In this document: positions 1 to 7,098 of the stretch, piece by piece
Numbering within the stretch: position 1 is the first letter of the stretch
Layout of the letters: each line of letters starts with the position of its first letter
Source: SAT2750 sp964476375
Lineage (GTDB): Bacteria > Planctomycetota > Planctomycetia > Pirellulales > Pirellulaceae
Length of the DNA stretch: 64,000 bases
Direction: 5' to 3'
NCBI GenBank assembly: GCA_964476375.1
Contig: CAYYZW010000196.1
Coordinates: 1 to 64,000 of the forward strand
Translations under genes and position numbers: made by a program
Notes under the pieces: generated by a model
Seen by the model: the letters and a program-made list of their open reading frames with translations, nothing else
The model's database searches: none
What the model was told of the DNA's origin: nothing

Positions 1-42
1 TGGTATCGTGCACGTGCGTTTTCCAGTCCCGGGAGGAAGTTC

Positions 43-1065
43 ATGGTTGGTTCGGGGAGAGGTGAGCCCCTGGAGATCCCTGCTGCCTGGCGAGGTAGTG
101 AGCTGCTGGGGCGACCGGACTGGCAGCTCCCACTCGACGAGGAGGACATTCACGAGCTGGTGATGGCGATTAAGCCTGTTCTTGAGTCCGGACGTGCCTG
201 GCAGGAAACTTCTGCCAGCGACTACGTGATGCCCCGGCTGGCAGGTCGGCTGAGCACGGTACAGCATGACCTGGAGCATGGAAGCGGGGCTGCCATGATC
301 AAGGGATTTCCGGTTGAGACGCTGGATGAGGAGCAGGCGGCATGTGCTTTCTGGGCGATGATGTGTCAGATCGGCACCGCTGTTTCCCAGACAGCCACGG
401 GACAAAGATTCTTTCACGTGCGAGATGAAGGTTTCCGGGTTGGCCAATCCCAGGCCCGGGGACCCAACACTCGAAAGCGGTTGAGTTTTCATACTGATCG
501 CTGTGACGTGATAGCTTTCCTTTGTCTTCGCCAGGCCCGGCAGGGAGGTGAAAACCAGCTCGTCAGCAGCGTGACTCTCTACAATGAGATCCTCCACCGC
601 CGCCCCGACCTGCTGGACGCGCTGCTGCAGCCTCTCCCCTACCTGCGGCACAATGTGGATACCAGCAATACCCTGCCCTTTTGTCGCCAGCCGGTGTTCT
701 CGTTCCGGGAGGGCCATTTTGCAGGATGCTTTCTGCGCGTCCTGGTGGACCGCGCCCACCAGTCCGAGGACGCTCCGGACTGTACCCCTGAACAGATCGA
801 GGCGATGGACTTTCTCGAAGAAGTGGCCGAGGAGAACGCTTTACATGTGCAGTTTCGCCAGCAACGGGGGGACATCCTGCTGGTCAACAACTGGGTTAAC
901 TTCCACCGCCGGTTTGCCTTTGAGGATCACGAGGACCCGGCCCTCCGCCGCCATCTGCTGAGGATCTGGCTGGCCGTTCCCAACAGCCGCCCGCTGGACC
1001 CGGTTTTTATCGACAATTATGGCGCCACCGGGGCAGGTGCGATCCGTGGCGGCATGCAACCCTGA
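43..1065 (+). CDS. TauD/TfdA-family Fe(II)/2-oxoglutarate dioxygenase
   Basis: A 340-residue cytoplasmic protein of the TauD/TfdA fold, which hydroxylates small organic substrates using Fe(II) and 2-oxoglutarate. The expected metal triad is visible: His150 and Asp152 in an FHTD motif, and a distal His288 in NFHRR. Arg307 in LLRIWL is the probable 2-oxoglutarate carboxylate ligand. No signal peptide is seen. The ATG has a strong GGAGGA ribosome site at 32-37. The gene ends 10 bp from the convergent propeller gene. Substrate is not readable: taurine, gamma-butyrobetaine-like and other acids are all possible, and no sulfonate or carnitine genes are adjacent. Confidence 0.85.
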   Translation: MVGSGRGEPLEIPAAWRGSELLGRPDWQLPLDEEDIHELVMAIKPVLESGRAWQETSASDYVMPRLAGRLSTVQHDLEHGSGAAMIKGFPVETLDEEQAACAFWAMMCQIGTAVSQTATGQRFFHVRDEGFRVGQSQARGPNTRKRLSFHTDRCDVIAFLCLRQARQGGENQLVSSVTLYNEILHRRPDLLDALLQPLPYLRHNVDTSNTLPFCRQPVFSFREGHFAGCFLRVLVDRAHQSEDAPDCTPEQIEAMDFLEEVAEENALHVQFRQQRGDILLVNNWVNFHRRFAFEDHEDPALRRHLLRIWLAVPNSRPLDPVFIDNYGATGAGAIRGGMQP

Positions 1066-1075
1066 GTGCCGCGAC

Positions 1076-2386
1076 CTACTTGCCGATGCAATAGAGATGA
1101 TCCAGTGTCCGCAGGAAGAGCTGGCCATCGACAAGGATGGGCGTGGCCACCATCGATTCCCCCATTTCATTCTTGCTGACAAGTTTTGGCTCTGTGCCAA
1201 CCTGCACAACAAAGATGGCGCCGTCTTCCCGTGCCCAGTAGATCCGGTCGCCGGCCAGGATGGGTGAGGACTTGTAGCGCTTCCCGCTCTTTTCCAGTTC
1301 AATCTGCCAGTCGATCTCGCCCGTGGCGATGTCGATCGATGTCAGCATGCCACGGTCGGTGCCGCTGTAGACCTTCCCCCCGCTGGCAATCGGGGTGGCG
1401 CAGTCTGAGCTGACGTTCTCGATTACCCAGTGCAGACGGGACTCGCCCGCATCGATGTCCCCACCGTGCTTGATGGCGGTCAGGCTTCCCCCGCGGGCGT
1501 AGGGGGCAAAGATGTAGTCCTTGTTGAACGTGGCCGAGGCGATACTGCGCCAGTACTCCTCGTGATTGGGGTTGAGTGTCCCGAATCGCCAGAGTTCCCT
1601 TCCGTCGGTCTCATCGTGTGCGGTTACATGATCGGCACCCAGCACGACGATCGCCTGGATCCGACTCATGCCATGGCCGATCACCAGCGGGGTTGTGTAG
1701 CTTTGGGCAGATTCCCTGGGGGCTTTCAGGTTGCGGTCCTGCTTCCAGTTCACCTCGCCGGATTTCCGGTCGAAGGCAACGACAAAGGAATTGTCGGAGT
1801 AGGTGGGGGGCTTTTCGGCGCCTTCTTTTTTTGCCGCAGATCGCTGGTAAGCGAGTACAACGGAGCGACGAGTCAGGACCGGGGATGTTCCCATGTCCCA
1901 CCAGATCGTGTCGCTGGTGTCCTTGCCGAAGAGCTGCTGGACATTCTGGTGCCAGACGATCGTGCCGTCAAAATCCAGGCATGCCAGGTCCCCGCTCTTG
2001 AAGAAAACATAGATGTACGTGCCATCGGTCACAGGCGAGGGATTAGCCCCGCTGGCAATCCCGTATTTTCCAGCAATGGCCGTTCCTAGCTCCACCTTCC
2101 ATTTTTCCTTCCCCTGGCGATCCAGGCACGCCAGGGTGTTTGCTGCGGTTCCGACGTTGTAGGTCAGGAACAGGTTGTCTCCCCAGATAGCGGGGGTGGA
2201 GCTTCCTTTTCCCGGCAGGTCGACCTTCCAGAGGACTCCCTCTTCCGCACTCCAGCGTGCCGGGTAATCCCCGGCCGGCACAACGCTGTTGGCATGTGGG
2301 CCGCGCCACTGTGGCCAGTTTTCCGCTTTCGCAGCGGGGGCGAAGAACAGCAGGACGAACAGGGTGACCAGGGCACGGTAAAGCAT
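1076..2386 (-). CDS. Exported PQQ-repeat beta-propeller protein (BamB-like)
   Basis: A 436-residue protein with a Sec signal peptide (residues 1-21, ending AKA) followed by the WPQWRGP motif typical of planctomycete exported PQQ_2 propellers. Repeats of the form G.LACLD..G and ...SIDIATGEIDW run through the rest, as expected for a seven- or eight-bladed propeller. The family includes the outer-membrane assembly factor BamB and quinoprotein-like proteins. No haem motif and no clear catalytic dehydrogenase residues are seen, so a scaffold or binding role is as likely as an enzyme. It is divergent from the sugar ABC operon, with 190 bp between the two starts. Confidence 0.8.
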   Translation of the reverse strand: MLYRALVTLFVLLFFAPAAKAENWPQWRGPHANSVVPAGDYPARWSAEEGVLWKVDLPGKGSSTPAIWGDNLFLTYNVGTAANTLACLDRQGKEKWKVELGTAIAGKYGIASGANPSPVTDGTYIYVFFKSGDLACLDFDGTIVWHQNVQQLFGKDTSDTIWWDMGTSPVLTRRSVVLAYQRSAAKKEGAEKPPTYSDNSFVVAFDRKSGEVNWKQDRNLKAPRESAQSYTTPLVIGHGMSRIQAIVVLGADHVTAHDETDGRELWRFGTLNPNHEEYWRSIASATFNKDYIFAPYARGGSLTAIKHGGDIDAGESRLHWVIENVSSDCATPIASGGKVYSGTDRGMLTSIDIATGEIDWQIELEKSGKRYKSSPILAGDRIYWAREDGAIFVVQVGTEPKLVSKNEMGESMVATPILVDGQLFLRTLDHLYCIGK

Positions 2387-2576
2387 GAAAACCTTCTTTG
2401 CCTCCAGGGCGAGAAAAACCGGCAGGAATATCCGTTTCGACCAGTATATCGAATCCCGGCAGGTACCAACGCCCTTTCAGAAGGAATCCCACCGGGAGTC
2501 GTAATCAGGGTGCATAACGAATAAGCTAGTAGAGACAGAGGCTGCTCCCTTACCGTCCTCAAAATGGAAGTGCTCA

Positions 2577-3551
2577 ATGCGAAAACTAGCCTGCTTTATG
2601 ATGGCAGCCATCTTCTCGTTCACAGGATGCAGTTCAGATCCTGAGCCTGGAGACATGGGTGCGGAAGAAAATATAGGCGGGACAATCGGTTATTCCGCCA
2701 TGAGTTTCAAGAACCCGTTTTTCGTGGTCATCAAGGAGAACCTGGAGGATGCAGCCAAGGCGGCTGGATATGAACTGATTGCCAACGATGCGGACTCGGA
2801 TGTCAGCAAGCAGGCGAACCATATCGATGAATTCATCAGCAAGGGAGTTTCGGCAATCGTGCTCAATCCCACCGACAAGCTGGCCATCGGTGAGGCGATC
2901 AAGAAAGCCAACGCCGCAGGAATCCCGGTCTTCACATGCGATCTCCAGTGTACGGCGGAGGGAGTGGATATTGTTGGCCATATCGGGACGGATAATTACC
3001 AGGGAGGCACGCTGGCCGGCAAGGCCATGGTGGAGATCCTGGGGGACCAGGGTGGCGAGGTCCTTGTGCTCGACTACAAGCAGGCAAATTCCTGCGTGTT
3101 GCGGGTGGATGGCTTCATGGAAGTGATCGACAAGCACAACGGGGGCCGCCAGGAGGGAAAGATCCAGATTATCGCCGAGGTCAATGGTGGGGGTGACGAG
3201 GATATCGGCTACAAGGCAACCACCGACCTTCTCGTGGCCCATCCCAATATTGCCGGGGTCTTCGCCATCAATGACCCATCCGCCCTGGGTGCCTGGAAAG
3301 CGATCGACGAAGCCGGCAAAACAGAACAGATTACGATCGTGGGCTTTGACGGGGCCAAGGCCGGCAAGCAGGCGATTCTTGAAGGGAAGATTTATGCAGA
3401 TCCCATTCAGTATCCGGTCAAGATGGGCCGGGAAATCATGGCCAAGATTCTTGCCTATCAAAATGGCGAGGATTTTGAAGCCCTGGAATTGATTCCCACA
3501 ACGTTGTACCGCAAGGCCGATGCGGAGATGGATCCAGAGCTTCAACAGTAA
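2577..3551 (+). CDS. Sugar ABC transporter substrate-binding lipoprotein (RbsB-like)
   Basis: A 324-residue Peripla_BP_4 (RbsB/XylF type) binding protein, first gene of a three-gene importer operon. The N terminus is a lipoprotein signal with a lipobox-like FTGC and lipidation expected at Cys18. Compared with E. coli RbsB as I recall it, several ribose contacts are kept: NPFF near the start, the Asp of CDLQ, Arg in LRVDGF, Asn in INDPSALGA, Asp in VGFDG and Gln in DPIQYP. The residue equivalent to Arg90 appears to be Leu. Ribose is therefore not assured; another pentose or hexose is plausible. The next gene starts 9 bp after the stop. Confidence 0.85.
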   Translation: MRKLACFMMAAIFSFTGCSSDPEPGDMGAEENIGGTIGYSAMSFKNPFFVVIKENLEDAAKAAGYELIANDADSDVSKQANHIDEFISKGVSAIVLNPTDKLAIGEAIKKANAAGIPVFTCDLQCTAEGVDIVGHIGTDNYQGGTLAGKAMVEILGDQGGEVLVLDYKQANSCVLRVDGFMEVIDKHNGGRQEGKIQIIAEVNGGGDEDIGYKATTDLLVAHPNIAGVFAINDPSALGAWKAIDEAGKTEQITIVGFDGAKAGKQAILEGKIYADPIQYPVKMGREIMAKILAYQNGEDFEALELIPTTLYRKADAEMDPELQQ

Positions 3552-3559
3552 GGCACTCC

Positions 3560-5122
3560 ATGCCTGAGCCGACTTCCAGCGAGCCGCTCCTGGAGATGCG
3601 GGGCATCAGCAAGATGTTTCCGGGCGTGCGCGCCCTGGACAATGTGGATCTCACGCTCTACCCCGGTGAGGTGCTGGCTCTGCTGGGTGAAAATGGCGCC
3701 GGGAAAAGCACCCTGATCAAGATCCTCGGTGGTGCTCACGCACCCGATGCAGGGGAAATCTTTATCGACGGCCGTCATGTCCGCATGGAGAGCCCCCAGG
3801 CAGCCCAGCAGGCCGGGGTGGGCATTATCTACCAGGAATTCAACCTGGTACCGGCCCTGACGGCCCGCGAGAATATTTTCCTTGGCAGCCATCGGCATGC
3901 CTTAAGCTGGCTGAATGCAGCCCAGGAACGCCAGGAAGCGGAACGCCTGTTCGATCGCATAGGAATTCAGGTCGATCCGGAAACACCCTGCCGCGACCTG
4001 ACAGTTGCCCAGCAGCAGATCGTGGAAATCGCCAAGGCCCTTTCGCTTGAGGCGAGAATTGTCGTGATGGATGAGCCGACCGCGGCCCTGACGCCGCGCG
4101 AGGTGGAAGGACTTTCCCGGGTGATCGAGGAACTCAAGGCCCAGGAAATCGGGATTATTTATATCAGCCACCGACTGGACGAGATCGAACAGTTTGCTGA
4201 CCGCATGACCGTTTTGAGGGACGGCAAGCATGTCGACACAAAACCAATGGACCAGGTTGGCCGGGAAGAGATGATCGAGATGATGGTTGGCCGCAGCCTG
4301 GATAATGAGTTTCCAAAGGCGGAATTCACGCCAGGCGATGAATGCCTTGCTGTTCGCGGCCTGACGCGAGCTCCAGCGGTGCGCGATGTCTCCTTTTCGG
4401 TCCGGCGGGGTGAAATCCTCGGCATTGCGGGGCTGGTCGGAGCGGGGCGAACAGAACTGGCAAGGATCCTTTTTGGGGCAGACCAGAAAGATCATGGAGA
4501 GATATGGTTCAATGGAGAAGCGGTAAACATCAGGAGTCCCCGGCAGGCAATCAGGAAGGGTATCTGCCTGTTAACCGAGGACAGGAAATCTCAGGGGCTG
4601 GTCCTGGGGATCTCGGTTCAGGAGAATTTTGGCCTCCCCAACACCAAGGACTTTTCCCGGCTTGGGTTTATCCATGCCCGCCAGGAAGGAGAGGCCTTCA
4701 GGGGGTATGTTGAACAACTGAAGATCAAGACCACGGGAGCGAGCCAGCGGACGGAAACACTCTCGGGAGGAAACCAGCAGAAAGTGGTGCTGGCAAAATG
4801 GCTCCAAAAAAATGCCCAGCTGGTGATCTTTGATGAACCGACCCGGGGTATTGATGTGGGGGCAAAATATGAGATCTATCTCCTGATGAATGAACTTGCT
4901 CGACAGGGAAAGGCGATCCTGATGATTAGCTCGGAGTTGCCGGAAGTGCTGGGAATGAGTGACCGTGTACTGGTCATGCACGAGGGGATGGTTTCCGGTG
5001 AAATCGCTGACCCGGCAGCCGCCAGCCAGGAAGACGTGATGCGGCTGGCAACAGGGTCCATGAGCCAGTTTCCGGCAGACGAGACAGGTGTTTTTGAATA
5101 CGTGGAACCGGAAGCAGAATAG
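3560..5122 (+). CDS. Sugar ABC transporter ATP-binding protein (RbsA-type, two ATPase domains)
   Basis: A 520-residue protein with two ABC ATPase domains fused in tandem, as in RbsA, MglA and XylG. The first domain has a full Walker A (GENGAGKST), an LTVAQQQ signature and a Walker B ending MDEPTAAL. The second has the usual degenerate Walker A (GLVGAGRTE), a canonical LSGGNQQ signature and Walker B FDEPTRGID. This asymmetry is normal for the family. It energises import of the sugar bound by the upstream lipoprotein through the downstream permease. Confidence 0.93.
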   Translation: MPEPTSSEPLLEMRGISKMFPGVRALDNVDLTLYPGEVLALLGENGAGKSTLIKILGGAHAPDAGEIFIDGRHVRMESPQAAQQAGVGIIYQEFNLVPALTARENIFLGSHRHALSWLNAAQERQEAERLFDRIGIQVDPETPCRDLTVAQQQIVEIAKALSLEARIVVMDEPTAALTPREVEGLSRVIEELKAQEIGIIYISHRLDEIEQFADRMTVLRDGKHVDTKPMDQVGREEMIEMMVGRSLDNEFPKAEFTPGDECLAVRGLTRAPAVRDVSFSVRRGEILGIAGLVGAGRTELARILFGADQKDHGEIWFNGEAVNIRSPRQAIRKGICLLTEDRKSQGLVLGISVQENFGLPNTKDFSRLGFIHARQEGEAFRGYVEQLKIKTTGASQRTETLSGGNQQKVVLAKWLQKNAQLVIFDEPTRGIDVGAKYEIYLLMNELARQGKAILMISSELPEVLGMSDRVLVMHEGMVSGEIADPAAASQEDVMRLATGSMSQFPADETGVFEYVEPEAE

Positions 5123-5129
5123 CCAGGGA

Positions 5130-6497
5130 ATGATGAAACGAATCCTTCAATCCAGGTTGATAACGGATTACGGCATGGTGCTGGTGCTCCTGCTGCTTGG
5201 AATCCTGATCAGCTGGGCGACATGGAGTGAACAGCATCCAGAAGATCCGGGTGCCGGACAGGCAATGGCCCGTGACCTGGTCGAGACGCTGGGGAATGAT
5301 GCACAGGTTGTCATCCTGCTAAGGCAGACAAGTGGTGACCGTGAGCTGGCCCGGGCGATTGACAGCGAACTGGGACAGCATGGCGTTACCGTTGCCGCAA
5401 CGATACATGCCAGGTCACCGAGGGATGCACGGGTCGAGCTGGAAAAACTGGGCAGGCAGGGCATCCGCGTCAATGCGATTGCCACACATCATTTCTGTTT
5501 CAGTACCTGGGGAGTCCTCAGGGAGTCCTCGCTCCAGAAACTTGCTGCCGGGCATCCTTCCCTGAAGGGCATACAGGTTTACACGCCGAAGAGCTACATG
5601 TGGCCGACATTTCTTACCAGGAAAAACCTTGTCAGCATCCTCAACCAGAACGCCCCTGTTGCCATCATGGCGATCGGAATGACGTTCGTGATTATTACAG
5701 CCGGGATTGACCTCTCCGTGGGCAGCCTGATGGCACTGGCCGCTCTCATCTCGGCCGTCACGATCCGCGACTGGTTTGGTGGAGCCGGTGCGTCCGGGCT
5801 GGGTGTTTATACGGCTTTTGGGATTGCCATCACGGTCTGCATGATGAGCGGTGTTTTTGTCGGCCTGATGATCACCTGGTTCAAGATGCCCCCTTTTGTG
5901 GTCACGCTCGCGCTCATGATGGTGGCTCGTGGCTGCTCGTTTATTCTTGCCGGGGGCGCCGACCCGGTGGATGTGGAGGCTGCCGGAACCGCATCGCTTT
6001 ATAGTGGAACGATCCTGGGTATTCCGAACCAGATCGTCCTGATGCTGGCTTTGTTTCTGCTTGCACATATTGCCATGAGCCATACGGCACTGGGCCGATA
6101 TGTTTATGCAGTCGGGGGCAACGCCCAGGCGGCCCGGCTTTCCGGTGTCCCCGTGTTCTGGGTTATTATCGCTGTTTATGCGATTTGTGGAGCCGCCGCG
6201 GGGCTGGCAGGCGTGATGGACGTGTCGCACTTTACCAGTGGCCGGCCAAAAGCAGGTGAGTTTTATGAGCTGCAGGTGATCGCCGCCGTCGTTGTTGGCG
6301 GCACAAGCCTGATGGGCGGGGAAGGCAAGATTTTCGGCACTTTTATCGGAGCCATGATTCTCGGTGTGATCCAGAATGGCCTGAATATGCAGGGGATCGA
6401 TTCCTACCGGGCGAACGTGGTTTATGGGGCCCTGATCCTGGTTGCCGTGCTGGTGGATCAGCTCAAACGGAAGCTTCTCAAGCCGGGCAGCTCCTAG
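5130..6497 (+). CDS. Sugar ABC transporter permease (RbsC-type) with extra extracytoplasmic domain
   Basis: A 455-residue inner-membrane permease of the BPD_transp_2 (RbsC/XylH) family. I start it at 5130, 8 bp after the ATPase stop and behind CCAGGGA; an in-frame start at 5088 would overlap the ATPase. RbsC is usually about 320 residues. Here a first membrane helix (about residues 16-30) is followed by roughly 128 extra residues (31-158) before the normal family sequence resumes at FLTRKNL. The signature AGIDLSVGS (191-199) is intact, as is the late GGTSLMGGEG motif. The insert has alternating alpha/beta character and would lie outside the membrane. Confidence 0.88.
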   Translation: MMKRILQSRLITDYGMVLVLLLLGILISWATWSEQHPEDPGAGQAMARDLVETLGNDAQVVILLRQTSGDRELARAIDSELGQHGVTVAATIHARSPRDARVELEKLGRQGIRVNAIATHHFCFSTWGVLRESSLQKLAAGHPSLKGIQVYTPKSYMWPTFLTRKNLVSILNQNAPVAIMAIGMTFVIITAGIDLSVGSLMALAALISAVTIRDWFGGAGASGLGVYTAFGIAITVCMMSGVFVGLMITWFKMPPFVVTLALMMVARGCSFILAGGADPVDVEAAGTASLYSGTILGIPNQIVLMLALFLLAHIAMSHTALGRYVYAVGGNAQAARLSGVPVFWVIIAVYAICGAAAGLAGVMDVSHFTSGRPKAGEFYELQVIAAVVVGGTSLMGGEGKIFGTFIGAMILGVIQNGLNMQGIDSYRANVVYGALILVAVLVDQLKRKLLKPGSS

Positions 6498-6555
6498 TCG
6501 GAAATGGCGATCAGAAATATTTTAGAAAGACGATGAGAATCTCTTATTCGGTCGG

Positions 6556-6583
6556 TTGACAGACGCCCTGCAGGACGGATAGT
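6556..6583 (+). promoter_or_regulatory. Candidate sigma-70-type promoter upstream of atpE
   Basis: A perfect -35 hexamer TTGACA (6556-6561) is followed after 16 bp by GATAGT (6578-6583, 4 of 6 matches to the -10 consensus). It lies in the gap after the ABC permease and about 140 bp before the c-subunit start, so it could give that gene its own transcript with a long leader. Inferred by eye only. Confidence 0.4.
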
Positions 6584-6614
6584 TTAGGGGTTTTCACTGG
6601 CAAGCCAGCGGAGA

Positions 6615-6639
6615 ATCGCCGGTCAATGTGGCCGGCGAT
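6615..6639 (+). promoter_or_regulatory. Perfect inverted repeat in the atpE leader
   Basis: The 8-bp arms ATCGCCGG (6615-6622) and CCGGCGAT (6632-6639) are separated by 9 bases and would form a stable RNA hairpin in the leader of the c-subunit gene. There is no T-run after it, so it is not a simple terminator of the ABC operon. It may stabilise mRNA, attenuate, or bind a regulator. Confidence 0.4.
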
Positions 6640-6722
6640 CCAATTCACGAGTCATCCGTTTATGATTTGGCCGGCTAGCAACAACTGCAATTTGTGATGG
6701 TCAATCAATAGGAGAAAGTTCT

Positions 6723-7028
6723 GTGAACAACGTTGTTAAATTTGTTTTGCTCGGCTTTGGCGCCATGCTGTTGATGGCAACCCCGATACTGGCACAGGAC
6801 GGATCTGCACAGCCATTGGTTCCCAATGCGGTTGGTATTGGTATGGTCGTTCTTGGGGCCGGCCTGGGAATTGCAAAACTTGCCAGTTCGGCACTGGAGA
6901 GCATGGCTCGCCAGCCGGAAATCGCTGCCACCATTCAGACAGCGATGATTATTGCTGCCGCCCTGATCGAAGGCCTGTCCTTCTTTGGCGTCTTCGCCTG
7001 CTGGGCCAGCCAGATGCTCGGCGGCTGA
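6723..7028 (+). CDS. atpE: F-type ATP synthase subunit c with signal peptide, standing alone
   Basis: A 101-residue proteolipid. Residues 1-24 look like a cleavable signal (ending ILA), and the two-helix c-subunit hairpin follows. Helix 1 is glycine-rich (GAGLGIAK), the polar loop is ARQPE (62-66), and helix 2 carries the ion-binding Glu83 in AALIEG. The Na+ ligands of Ilyobacter-type rings are absent: Ile50 stands where Gln would be and Gly follows Glu83, so a proton type is expected. The start is GTG with AGGAG at 6710-6714. It is unusual in being away from any other ATP synthase gene and having its own promoter-like and terminator sequences. Confidence 0.88.
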   Translation: MNNVVKFVLLGFGAMLLMATPILAQDGSAQPLVPNAVGIGMVVLGAGLGIAKLASSALESMARQPEIAATIQTAMIIAAALIEGLSFFGVFACWASQMLGG

Positions 7029-7056
7029 TATCCCGCTGTGAAAAGCACAAATAATT

Positions 7057-7093
7057 CCCGGCTTGACCCCCCGCGGGTGAGGCCGGGTTTTTT
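7057..7093 (+). terminator. Rho-independent terminator of atpE
   Basis: CCCGGC (7057-7062) pairs with GCCGGG (7082-7087), followed directly by six T residues (7088-7093). It sits 28 bp after the c-subunit stop and just before the convergent symporter gene end, so it isolates the one-gene unit. Confidence 0.8.
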
Positions 7094-7098
7094 GTTGG

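Noticed and set aside
5088..5129. Upstream start extending the ABC permease by 14 residues
   Set aside because: It overlaps the ATPase gene, lacks a ribosome site and puts a polar stretch before the first helix; the ATG at 5130 has a site and correct spacing.
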